A stretch of DNA of 64,000 nt from Stachybotrys elegans (taxonomy: Eukaryota; Ascomycota; Sordariomycetes; Hypocreales; Stachybotryaceae). This document shows positions 10,752 to 21,362 of this stretch, one piece after another. The notes beneath the pieces are model-generated. The model saw nothing but the letters and a program-made list of their open reading frames with translations. It was not told where the DNA came from and ran no database searches. The first letter of the stretch is position 1, and each line of letters begins with the position of its first letter. The translations under genes were made by a program, and so were the position numbers. The DNA is taken from NCBI GenBank assembly GCA_020746835.1, contig JAGPNK010000010.1:372001-436000 (forward strand), in the 5' to 3' direction.

Positions 10752-12013
10752 ATGAAAGGTACGTTTGCTGCTCTCTCTCGGGGTTTCCAAACATGCATGC
10801 TCACAGGTTGACGCAGGACTTATTCTCGTCGGTGGCTTCGGCACACGCCTTCGCCCACTCGTACGTGCATCGCCTCCGCTTCGGCATTCGTTTGCCTTGC
10901 TAACCTGCTCAGACCCTGACTCTCCCGAAGCCTCTCGTCGAGTTTGGCAACAAGCCCATGATTGTACACCAGATCGAGGCGCTCGTTGCTGCCGGTGTCA
11001 CTGACATTGTCCTCGCTGTCAACTACCGCCCCGAGATCATGGAGAAGTTCCTGGCAGAGGTACGACGCAAACGAAAGCTCTCAGACTACCCCTGGACCCA
11101 TCTAATGCGCGGATAGTACGAAGAGAAGTACAACATCAACATCGAATTCTCGGTCGAGTCGGAGCCCCTCGATACCGCCGGTCCCCTGAAGCTTGCCGAG
11201 AAGATACTTCTCAAGGACGATTCGCCCTTTTTTGTCCTCAACTCCGACGTGATTTGCGACTATCCCTTCCAGGACCTGCTCAACTTCCACCGAAGCCATG
11301 GTGACGAGGGTACCATCGTCGTCACCAAGGTCGAGGAGCCGTCTAAATACGGTGTTGTTGTACACAAGCCCAACCACCCCTCGCGCATCGATCGCTTTGT
11401 CGAGAAGCCTGTCGAGTTCGTTGGCAACCGAATCAACGCCGGCATGTACATCTTCAACACATCCGTCCTCAAGCGAATTGAGCTGCGCCCCACGTCGATT
11501 GAGAAGGAGACCTTCCCAGCCATGGTCCGCGACAACCAACTCCACTCGTTTGATCTTGAGAACTTTTGGATGGATGTCGGACAGCCCAAAGATTTCCTCA
11601 GCGGCACGTGCCTATATCTCTCCTCCCTGACCAAGAAAGGCAGCAAGGAGCTCACCCCACCCACGGAGCCATATGTTCACGGGGGCAATGTCATGATCCA
11701 CCCTTCTGCCAAGATTGGCAACAACTGCAGGATAGGACCCAACGTCGTCATCGGACCCGATGTGGTTATTGGTGATGGTGTCCGCCTACAGCGCTGCGTC
11801 CTGCTAAGCGGTTCCAAGGTCAAGGACCACGCCTGGGTCAAGTCCACCATCGTGGGATGGAACAGCTCTGTCGGCCGCTGGGCTCGCCTGGAGAATGTGA
11901 CGGTCCTCGGAGACGACGTCACCATCGGCGACGAGATCTACGTCAACGGCGGCAGTGTCCTGCCGCACAAGTCCATCAAGGCCAACGTTGATGTTCCCGC
12001 CATCATCATGTAA
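10752..12013 (+). CDS. MPG1: Mannose-1-phosphate guanylyltransferase (GDP-mannose pyrophosphorylase)
   Basis: Makes GDP-mannose from mannose-1-phosphate and GTP in the cytosol, feeding cell-wall mannan, glycosylation and GPI anchors. Four exons join perfectly in frame: 10752-10758 (only 7 nt), 10817-10860, 10913-11059 and 11117-12013. The introns are 58, 52 and 57 bp. The product is 364 residues, exactly the usual fungal length. The nucleotidyl-transfer signature [20 protein letters not shown] spans exons 2-3. Further marks are NSDVICDYP, the sugar-binding [20 protein letters not shown] and [11 protein letters not shown]. The C-terminal left-handed beta helix is visible as hexapeptide repeats ([20 protein letters not shown]) and the protein ends VDVPAIIM. 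It converges with GUT1 downstream. An essential housekeeping gene; identity is very secure. Confidence 0.97.
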
Positions 12014-12351
12014 AAAAACACAACTCACTCACACCTCACACCTCACCTCACCACTCCAGAAAACAAACAAAGAAAAAAGCAGCGGGAGCAAGATCGGGTT
12101 GGCGCGAAAATTATACCTAATGTTAAGGATGTCGTTGTTTGCGTGATGAATTGGCGTCTAGGGTCGTCATCTTTCGGAAAGGGGTAGCGACGGGGACTGT
12201 CCAAGAGCTGGCAGCGAATGATCTATGGATGGCGTCGGCATGCATGAGCATCGAGGTTTCAAGGGATATTACGCATAGTCTACTCAATGATACGGTACGT
12301 CCCGAATTGAATTGCGAATGCATCAGACTGCACGTGAGGTGAATGCGACGT
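12014..12351. other. Convergent 3' intergenic between MPG1 and GUT1
   Basis: 338 bp between two stop codons. The first part, after the MPG1 stop, is A/C-rich and is probably 3' UTR and poly(A) signal sequence. No gene is seen. Confidence 0.6.
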
Positions 12352-14050
12352 CTATGGTGATTCAATATCCTGCATCCATCCCCTGCTCATCTCGACGGCG
12401 AGCTCCCACCTCTTTCTCGATTTGTTCCTTGCTTCGGTCGAGAGCTGTGGTTCAAAGACACTTCGGCCTACCGAGTTGACCTTCTTGAGATCCTCAAGCT
12501 CTGCCCACACGCCTGTCGCTAGCCCTGCCGCGATGGCTGCACCGAGGGCCGTTGTCTCGCGCATCGCTGGGCGGTCAACTCGAATACCGCTCAGGTCGGC
12601 TTGCGTCTGCATACATAGGTCAGAGTTGGAGAGGCCACCATCTACGGCCAGCGACTCGAGTGCTTTTCCTGAATCGAGAGCCATGGCGTCGAGGATGGCT
12701 GCCGTCTGGTGGCAGGTTGCCTCGAGAGTGGCACGGACAACGTGGCCCTTCTTCGTGTGCTGCGTGATCCCGACTAATCCTGTCAGCCAGTTTCCCCATG
12801 ACGGGCCGCGATACTCACACATGGTTCCCTTTGCGTCATCGATCCAATACGGGGCAAAGAGACCGCTGAAGGCGGTGACGAAGAACACCCCGCCGTTGTC
12901 GGGTACGGTCTGGGCAATCTCGTCGACCTGACTTGGTGCATCCACAAAATTGAAGTTGTTGATGAGGAAATTGATACCCGCACCAGCCACGGCGATGCTA
13001 CCTTCGAGGGCGTACACTGGCTTGCGGCCATTGCCAAAGTCATATGCCACAGTGGCAAGCAGGCCTGCCTTCGATATCACGGGCTCGGTCCCCACGTTGT
13101 ATAGGAGAAAGCAGCCCGTGCCGTACGTATTCTTCGCCTGCCCTGGGCTGAATCCGCACTGACCAACCAAGGCGGAAGACTGATCGCCTAGACATCCAGC
13201 TATGGAGATTCCCGCGAGCGGACCGCTGGCGAGAGACCCAAAAGCTGTTGCATGAGAGGAAGGGACAATTTTTGGGAGCTGGAGCTTCGACGGGTCGATG
13301 TTGAAGAAGGACAGCAGCTCGCCGTCATAGCTCAGGGTTCGAAGATTCATGAACATGGTTCGGCTGGCATTGGTCGAATCCGTCACATGAATCGGACCGC
13401 CCTCGCGATCTTTACCACCATTCAGGCGGTATATCAGCCAAGAGTCGACCGTACCAAAGGCCATGCGGCCGTTATCATAAGCCTGCCTTACCGACTCTAC
13501 ATGATCCAGCAACCAGGCCAGCTTTACACTGGAAGGGTATGTGGACAAGGGCAGCCCGCACTTCTCCAGCAGCTGATCGGCACCGGGCCGGCTCTTGAGC
13601 TCGCGCACCAGCGAGGCGGTTCTTGTGTCGGGCCAAGCAACGGCATTGCAGAGAGGCTCGCCGGAAAACTTGTCCCAAAGCACTGTAGTCTCACGTTGAG
13701 TGGTGATACCCACAGAGCGAATCTCTGAGACGGAATGGCCTTGGGCACAGAAGTCCGCAACAGCCTTTTCGATGCAGCTCTCGACACTTTGGAGCAGTTC
13801 TAGGGGATCTTGCTCGTGCCAACTATTTTGGCGTGAGACACGGCCACGCTGTGGGACAGACCACTTACCCTGAATGGGGATATATATTCTTGAACTCCTT
13901 CTGGTGCTTTGCCACAGGATCTCCCTGGCCGTTAAAGATGATGAATCGTGTTGATGTGGTGCCTTGGTCGATGCTGCCGACGAACCACTTCTGTTCCAGC
14001 TCCTCGGTCGTTTCTTCGATGCCGCTTGGGAGGTGTTCTCGCCGGTCCAT
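12352..14050 (-). CDS. GUT1: Glycerol kinase
   Basis: Phosphorylates glycerol to glycerol-3-phosphate with ATP, the entry step for glycerol use and lipid backbone supply. Three exons: 13869-14050, 12819-13822 and 12352-12773. The introns are 13823-13868 (46 bp) and 12774-12818 (45 bp). The joins give PHSG-WHEQDP and KGTM-F-GITQHTKKGH, both conserved. The 535-residue product starts at MDRREHLPS; an upstream in-frame Met at 14224 gives a non-homologous extension and is less likely. FGGY-family marks are VGSIDQGTTSTRFIIF (phosphate loop), GITTQRETTVLWD, AWPDTR, the glycerol-site GCLGDQSSALVGQ, GTGCFLLYN and the second FGGY signature near VDGGLSNSDLCMQTQAD. Convergent with MPG1. Confidence 0.96.
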
Positions 14051-15649
14051 ACTGGCGTGCTCTACACTCAGGAATGATTTGGGCCGGCGAGGGGTGCGTA
14101 GAAAGGGCAGGGGAAAATCAAGCCCGGCCCTGTGAACAAGAGAAACCCGAAGACTACTATGGAGCTGTGGGGGCGGCAGCGCATGCGAAGAATAAAGCGG
14201 CTTCGTCAGTCTCTGTAAGTACATACGTCAGCTTCCACAGTCCCCAGCGACTGATTGTGGGAAGCATACAGATCTGAGCAGTAGCAGGGATGATTGGCGG
14301 AACATTTCCAGGCGCCAGTCCAGACACCAAGTTCCACAGGCATGCGTGCGCTAGGAAGACCCCCCACGATATCGAGAAGCACTGTGACTGTAATGACCCG
14401 AGCTGAATTGAGCCGCAATGTCACGTTGGGGGTTCGGCTGGATCCGTCATGTGTTGACAGTGGGGGGATTCACACATTTCTCTCGGGGGCAGCCTTGGGG
14501 TAATTATTGCTAGTACGCTAAATCTGGCCGGGTGTGTATAGTGCTTGTTCTTGAAGTCGCTGGTCTGTATCTTATTGGGGCATATGATCGGGAAATTCCA
14601 CATATGTTTGATTTCGTCCTGGGGTCCGGGTGGTCAGGGAGTCGCTGGAATGGCTCGAACGCCGGGGACTATCGTACATCGTCAGCAATGCTGTTCTGGC
14701 CTCTCGAGACGGGCGGACTCACCTCCGCAGCTTCGCCGTTGCCGCCTTATTACTCCCTGGCTCCGGCTACCGGGTGAAGCCAGTGGCAATATGACGATCT
14801 CTTTATTGGTCCTGTGGGCAATAGGGTAACCATAGCTCTTGATATTGCTATTCGCCCTTCCCATTATTCACTTTTTATCTCGGCACATACCTGCTCTATC
14901 ATAGAAATGAATTGCCTCATATGAAGCGGTTTGTAATCTCATTGATATTTTAAGCTGAATGAAATTTGGGTGAAGGCCATCGCGTATTCCGGCCTCAGCC
15001 GGCACCTGTGGCTAGGCCCGACAGAACACACAAAAAGTGGTGGTACATTGGGAGATAAGTGAAGCCTGTTTAAGGGCCAGAGCTGGCACAGATTATTATG
15101 AAGAAAAAAGGTCTTGAATGTAGCGATGTAGAAGGCAAGAGTCGCCTCGCTCTGCCTACCTACCAGGTGCATGTGTTGGTGATGATATGGAAGGTTGCTC
15201 GCCATCAAAAGTGGGTCTGGAGCTCGCACGCAGAAGCGTTTGTCTCGGGCGATCCTACCGAGCTACCCCTGTGCCTTTCCTGTCGACTTCCATTTCCTAT
15301 CCGGGAAGCACACTGGGAAGGAACGCTGGACACATGCAAGGGAATTGGAAGACCTTAGAAAGGTGATTGGGAAGGCACACTTGAAGAGAGGGCAATAACA
15401 ACAGTTTCGAGATGGTGTCCGAAACTTCCCCTTCCACAAGATTCCTTCTCGTGATCTGCGGAACTGGGACATACAACTTGTTGCGTCAGTACCTGTTGCA
15501 ATGAAAGTAGTACTACCATTACGCACTCGTGCTTCTCAAAGGGACATCCTATCTAAGTGGGTTATGACCAACAATAACTCCAAGGTAATCATGCTGATAT
15601 TTCTAGAACCAATCGTTGCACACCATCCTCTCTGGATGCCATTCCTACA
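14051..15649. other. Intergenic: GUT1 promoter and a dispersed repeat copy
   Basis: 1.6 kb without a gene. The proximal part is the likely GUT1 promoter. A copy of the dispersed repeat described at 29.3-30.8 kb sits at about 14673-14905. The rest shows no recognisable coding signal. Confidence 0.55.
14673..14905 (+). repeat. Dispersed repeat, copy D
   Basis: Starts near GTACATCGT and contains CCTGGCTCCGGCTACCGGGTG, then TTGGTCCTGTGGGCAATAGG and CACATACCTGCTCTATCATA. The same blocks in the same order occur in three copies at 29.3-30.8 kb. It shares most with copy C in its left half, where the differences are nearly all C/T or G/A. No terminal repeats or coding capacity are visible, so the element class is unknown. 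Confidence 0.7.
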
Positions 15650-16607
15650 ATGGCGTCAGCTTCGGCTTCCAAGAGGCCGCGTACAGACCAAGGAAACTCA
15701 AGAGCCAAGTTTCGTCGGCTGACGAGCACAAGCGCTTTGCCGCATGAGCGCTCGCCGGGCGATTCCGACGACTCGGCTCGTACTTTAGATCTTACCAAAG
15801 CTGGCAGCCCAGACTGGGGCGAGTTTGATGATGCACTGCTCGATGAAGCTCCCGAGTTTCCGTTCGAAAACATTCCATCTGACACCAGCCAATTCGACGA
15901 TGTGGATCTGTCAGAGCTGGCCCCTGGAGACCCAGAGATATCAGATGCTGATTGGGGGCCGTTTCTCGAAGATCCTCACGCCTCCGTGGCTGAGAATATT
16001 CTAGAGCAGACAGTCCGAAAAGCTGGTAATAGAACTCCTACCTCTGAAGACGAGAAGTTATCTGACTTGGGCAGGAAAACTCCCCAAGACAGCTGCACCA
16101 AAGAAAAACATCGTCGTCCCGCCTACTCCCACCCCAACAGCTCAAAACTGGATGTCACTTTCATGGGATACACCGGGCCTGCTTGTCCCCAACCACACGC
16201 ATTTCGCCATTCAAGAGATTCTGGGTGTTCCTCAACCCCTCGATGTTACATGTGAGCTCTTTGTACGGGTGGCGAGGTCGACGAGGGAGAACTTCGCTCG
16301 CCGTCAGTTGTTCAAATTCCGAAACCTTCTGCCGGGCTCGGATGTATCTTTGAACGGTGTTCTCATGGGATAGGAGACCGGGGACCCAATCGACTGCGCT
16401 GCTCAGGGACTGAGACTGACGGAAACGAAAGCACACGGCCACTTGTGCTATTGTCGCTGCAAACTCAAAAGTGGTCCTCCACCGGGAGTGTCGTCGATAG
16501 CAGTGGTGCTCGAGATACACAAGGTCACTTGGAGAGAAATACTTGATGCAGCAGACCGACTTGGACGGACCGACTTTGATGTTCCTGGCGGGCGTTACGT
16601 TCCTTGA
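15650..16607 (+). pseudogene. Uncharacterised protein gene with an in-frame stop codon
   Basis: Not recognised. Exon 1 (15650-16025) encodes an acidic, Ser/Asp-rich region (DWGEFDDALLDEAPEFPFE). A 49-bp intron (16026-16074, GTAATA donor, GGGCAG acceptor) joins it to a second exon. That exon reads SWDTPGLLVPNHTHFAIQE, then ELFVRVARSTRENFARRQL, FKFRNLLPGSDVSLNGVLMG and a TAG at 16371-16373. The same frame then continues open for 77 codons (ETGDPIDCAAQGLRLTE, CYCRCKLKSG, IHKVTWREILDAADRL) to a TGA at 16605. The region after the TAG looks like the continuation of the same globular domain, so the stop looks like a single-base lesion, perhaps of a Trp codon. No intron of at least 40 bp removes it without losing the domain. 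It could also be a shorter real protein of 223 residues. Confidence 0.5.
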
Positions 16608-16913
16608 GTTCGGGAAGCCCCGTCAATTACGGGCCTTTTATCAACTGCAACATATTGGGGGATATATCACAGGCATGCCCTGACAGTGATGAAGTCATTT
16701 GCTGATGTATCGATGCCATAGAATCGTATACTAGATAGTCGAATCCGTGACTCTTCAGAAAATTGATTGTACAGCTATGTCAAAATGAAAAAGGTTTCGT
16801 GATATCCAAGAGAATCGACCGAACAGTCTTGAACACAGAAAATAACTTCTATTATTTATATTCAAGTTCTATAACCTCATATGGGTGCTTGTACTTCCTC
16901 TATCAAATCAAGT
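16608..16913. other. Convergent intergenic
   Basis: 306 bp between the unknown gene and the PMU1-like gene, AT-rich near 16780-16880. Nothing is recognised in it. Confidence 0.6.
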
Positions 16914-17707
16914 CTATTCTCGGACGTTGAGCAGAGGAGATATTCTCTTCTGGACCACGGAACGCATCTCTCGCATCTCGGTCTCCGTGGGGGGCTTCGT
17001 CTCACCCTCGCGAGACGCCCAGCTCTCGGCTGTCTCCCTGAGAGCAGCGTCTGGATCCTGCCCCGTGGGATCAACAAACTGGTAAGACCGGAGCTCGCAA
17101 TTGTGCCATCCAGTCGCTGCCCGCTTAGCCAAAAGCCCAATACGGCACCAAGGAAGAACAGAAGGGGCTTACCTGAACCAGTAGGAATACCGTACCACTC
17201 GTCCGTCAGGAAGTGGAGGAAACCTCCGTGGGATACGACCACAATGTGGTCATCACCCTTGCCTGCAAGCTCCCTGAGGGCGATGCGAGCCTCGAGCGCA
17301 CGTTCCGTGAGCTTGTGGAGCGCCGGCTCAAAGGGACTCTTGGGGCCCTTGTCGATCCAGTCCTCGCGCACGCGGGAGGCATCCAGCTTGTCGCCGAACT
17401 CGGCTTGGATCTTCTCCACGGGAGAGCCCGTGTCGCTGGGGACGTCGGAGACCTCCTGGAGCACGTCGAGCGCGACGACGGGGTACAGCCTGTCCTCGCC
17501 AAAGGCCTTGATGCAGGTGTAGAGGGTGCGGCGCATCGGCGAGGCGACGAGGCGGGTGACCTTGTCGTGGTGGGGGAAGGCCTTGCGGAGGGCGGCGCAT
17601 TGCTCCTCGCCCAGGGGCGTGAGGTCCGGGTCGTGCATGTTCTCGTTCTCCACGCGCAGGTTATGGTAGCCCTGGGCATGGCGGACGAGGTGGATGGTGG
17701 GAGCCAT
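16914..17707 (-). CDS. Histidine phosphatase superfamily protein, phosphoglycerate-mutase-like (PMU1 type)
   Basis: A small cytosolic phosphohydrolase of the branch-1 histidine phosphatase superfamily; substrate unknown. Two exons: 17173-17707 and 16914-17116. The 56-bp intron (17117-17172) joins IPTGS-A-TGWHNCELRSYQF. The product is 245 residues. The catalytic RHG-type motif is LVRHAQGYHN, with R9-H10-A11 in place of Gly, a variant common in the yeast PMU1 group. Next come LTPLGEEQCAALR and the phosphate-binding SPMRRTLYTC. The second catalytic His lies in VVSHGGFLHFL. The tail is charged and ends SPLLNVRE. Related fungal proteins are usually annotated as phosphoglycerate mutase family, but a role in glycolysis is unlikely. 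Confidence 0.9.
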
Positions 17708-18205
17708 GGTTAGGTATCGACGGCTAGAGTTGCCTTTACCAAGCTGTAGCTGGGAATATGAGATGGGAGATGTTGCTGGAAATCGAGTGGTTCAGTGGGT
17801 TGAAGTTGAACTGGAGAGGACAGGAAGAAAGACGAATAAGAAAAACCCAAGTCTTGGTTTATTATCCAGAAGGTTCATTCCAAGGCTGTTCTATTTGTAT
17901 TGATTGCATCACCTATGATCGTGAGTGAAGAAGTCCTGATGAGTCAGGTACTCCGCCGTCCGACGAGCGGAGCTACCTAGTAGGGAACCGTGCATGCTGG
18001 GCAAAGATCTGTCGTCATTGGTCAAGCATCAATCAACTGCCTAGATATTCGCAGTCCAAACATGGAAGAGATTACGATTCTGGGGGGTCTGAAAGACCTT
18101 CCATTAAAAGTGGATAAATAGAGCCTGCCAGCCGTACATGATGATATTCTCCACATACATACACCCAACGCCTGCCTTGTCAAACCAAAATGCACATTGG
18201 ACGAC
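17708..18205. other. Intergenic between the PMU1-like gene and VPS27
   Basis: 498 bp. It holds the promoter of the PMU1-like gene and the 3' region of VPS27. No gene or notable structure is seen. Confidence 0.6.
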
Positions 18206-20496
18206 TTAAAGTTCGATGAGAGCCTCCTCCTGTGCTGGATTCTTGATAGGCTCATGCTGGGGCGCGGTGGGGAATGAATCCTGGGTGTAGCCGCCGTATC
18301 CCCAAGGTTGCGCAGGTGCAGCCGAGGGCTGAGCTTGTTGCTGTGGCATTGCTGGCTGCCAATACTGCTGCTGTGGTAGAGGCTGGGTAGGTGCCTGCTG
18401 CGGAGTTGGCTGCGGAGCAGGCTGGCTTGGTTGCGAGGGTTGAGCTTGGGTTGGGGTCTGTACGGGCGTTGGTTGCGATGGTGCTGAAGTCGATCCCCGC
18501 TGATACGACATGGGCTGCTGGAGGTTTGGGTACGGTGATGGAGAGCTCTCAGACGGAGGGGCTGAGGGTGCCGAGGGTGCCGAGGGCGCCGAGGGTCCTG
18601 AAGGCGGCTGGCTGGGTTGTTGGTTAAAGTAGTATGAAGCGTTGGCGTCTGTCGAAGGGGTTGCTGCGGCCTGTTGAGGAGTCTGCATTCTCTGGATAGC
18701 CTCATGTGGCTGCTGGTATGGATCCTGCGGGGCCGACGGTGCTCTGCCCTGCCAGGCATCACCGTGCATCACCTGAGGATATTGTCTAGCGACAGTCTCT
18801 GGAGTTTGGGCATAGGGAAATGGCTGGGGTGGCTGGGGATATTGTCCTGCTGGGTAGCCAGCTCGCTGTTGGCTGGTATAGTAGCTTTCGGCGCCGGTGG
18901 GCTGTGAAGGAATAGACGGGTACGGCCCGGACGGTTGCCGAGGAAGATTGTAGCCCCCGAGGCTCTGCTGGCTGTAGGCCTTGGACAGCCTCTCCTCGAG
19001 CATACGGTCGTAGTATCTGACTACCGTCGATAGCTTGGCGTGCAAATCCAAGAGGGTATCTGTTAAAAGGTTAGAAGAGCTGCGACACCGCTTTCATCTA
19101 GCTTACCATGCTTGCTCATGGTCTCTCCATACGTGCGTGCCAGCTTGGGGCGCAGAGTACCAATGCTATCGTAGAGTTCCTGGATCTGGGGCTCCCGTAG
19201 AATCGTGCCCGGAGGCTGCGTCTGGAGCCGGTCAACCAGCGTCGAGAACAAGTTGATGTTCTCGGCCTCGACCGGTGTCAATTCATAGTCGTTCTTGGGT
19301 AGGAAGCTGGTAGCGGTTGCGGTACTGGACGAGTTGTGCGTTTGCTCCTTGAAGGCTGCGGCGTGCTTCTGCTTCTGCTCCTCCATATCCGCCAACGACG
19401 CAGCGATGGCCGCCTTGAGATCTTCATCCTCCTCTTCCACCGGCTTACTGATATTCGTGCTCGAGATCGGCGCTGATGCTGCAGGTGCTGGCCGGGAGTA
19501 GCTGTTGACCTCCTCCAAGCTCATGGCGAGCGCTTTCTTCAGGTCCTCGTCAAAACCATCGTCTACACGAGCACCGCGTGGCTGCATGCCCGTGGAGCGA
19601 TTCTTGTGGGGATACGTGGGAGAGCGATCGACAACCGGGCCTGGTTCCTTGAAGCCCTTCCCAGTGAGCTTGGCATAACATCCGTCGTCAACTCGTACAG
19701 GCGTTTGGATGCCGAGGTGAGGCAGAGGAACCGTCTTGCTCGAACATTGCTGGTCGAAACAGTTGCCACAGTTGCGGCAGTGATGCTTTCGGTTCGTAAA
19801 CGTAAAGGCAGTTCGGCAGCGCATGCAGACGTCCGAGTCGACCCATTCAGGCGGCTGGAAGGGTTAGATGTTGGTGCGATATGATTATAGGTGACGGAAA
19901 CACTTACAGCACTGCTGTCGATCATGCTGCTCGACACGGACACCTTGGGTGGAAACTGGTAGCCCTCTCGCTGCAGCGTCTTGTAGACCTCGCCGATGTA
20001 GACCAGGTCATGTCGTCCTTCCGTAGCACCGGCCCAGGATTGTATGAGTTCGAGTATCTTCGCCTTGACCTCGGAGTTGACGGCGGCGGGGCCCACGGCT
20101 TCTAGGAGAGAGACCAGATTGTCCATGAACTCGCGCGAGGCGACTTCGGCGAGGAAATGGGTGCCTCCGTTTTTCACGCACGTGTCGGTGAGCTGAGATG
20201 TTAGCAAACGCGCCGGGATGTGTCAAGGGGCCGTCCGTACATTGAGGGCGCTCAGCTGGGTGTTGGGGTTCTTGTTGCCGATGCGCTTCTTGAGCGAGCG
20301 CATGGCTTCCTTGGGCGCGACAGTCTTGGAGCGGATGATGTCGGAGATTTCGAGGTTCAGCGCGATATCTTCCCTGGGTAGTGTCAGCGCAGGCGAATGG
20401 GATCGAGGAGGAGCAGGCATACAAGCTGCTGCTGGTCGCCTTGTCGATCTGCTCATCCAGGGCCGTGTTGGCCGAGGACGACCACCAGCTCATCAT
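18206..20496 (-). CDS. VPS27: Vps27, ESCRT-0 subunit (VHS-FYVE-UIM)
   Basis: Gathers ubiquitinated membrane proteins on endosomes, binding PI3P and ubiquitin, and recruits ESCRT-I for multivesicular body sorting. Five exons: 20423-20496, 20241-20373, 19908-20192, 19107-19854 and 18206-19059. The introns are 49, 48, 53 and 47 bp and all joins are in frame. The product is 697 residues. The VHS domain covers about residues 1-145. The FYVE domain begins at about 165, with [13 protein letters not shown] and RVDDGCY. UIM-like helices are [15 protein letters not shown] and [22 protein letters not shown]-like helical region follows, then a Pro/Gln-rich tail with a Ser-Ala-Pro repeat (18548-18599) and a clathrin-box-like end EEALIEL. 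Two positions that are normally Cys zinc ligands in FYVE domains read Asp here. Divergent from a Doa4/USP8-like hydrolase. Confidence 0.95.
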
Positions 20497-21362
20497 CGTG
20501 GCGGCTATAGATGATGAATAGAGAGGGGGCGGGCACTAATGGGGGAATAGGCAGGGTGTGCTGCGCGAGCAATGAGCAACCTGTGTGCGCGCTGTGATGA
20601 TGGAGGAGGAACAGATGGATGGTATCCGCAAGTAGGTCGTTGGATGGTCGGGTGGATGCTGAGCAAGCGAAGTTGGAGGTGACGCAGTGAGGCATCCATG
20701 TACCAGGGTACGGAGTACCTTCCCGTAGGACATTTACCCCAGCTGCCTGCTGCCTGCCTACAGGTACCTTAGTGACATCCAAGGACTCTGTGCTACATCA
20801 CTGCACTCACTACTAACCTACTTGTACCTATCTTGGGACTTGCCAGCTGGACCTTTGTAGGAGTACCCATACAACCGAATAAGTAGACCTCGAGAACCAG
20901 CTCGCTTCATATCCATGTACTGAATAAGAGCACAAGACCTTCACAGCGCTCATGTTTTCCAGTGGCGACATGAAGTGTGTACCTGCGCCTGACTAACCAT
21001 ATCTTGGGGCAGGCGCCAGGCACAGACAATGCGCAGGCAGCTACGTTTCTCCTCTAACTTCTCAGCCATCCACAACCCCCTGTGAATTTAGCCCCAGCCA
21101 CGTACTTGCTTTATCAAGTTACCCCACTGTCCGTCTGCCACCACCTACCTCTCAACACCAAGATTCAAGTATTGCTTCAGCTGACTGGCATCGACAACGT
21201 CCGACCCTTTGATGCGAGAACTGTCCGTTTCGGGATAATGCGGCGCTGCGCGATCGATGGGGGAATCGCTACTTTCCCTTTCCCTGTCATGTGCTGACAG
21301 ACCGACTATTTGCGTTACGACTCGCCGACCGATAGCATGACGACACGCCCATAGACAGACAC
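20497..21362. promoter_or_regulatory. Shared divergent promoter of VPS27 and the Doa4/USP8-like hydrolase
   Basis: 866 bp between two head-to-head start codons. Several GTACC/GGTAC elements cluster at about 20700-20880, among them GGTACGGAGTACC at 20708-20720, AGGTACCT at about 20762-20769 and TGTACCTA at about 20824-20831. No coding signal is seen. Confidence 0.6.
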
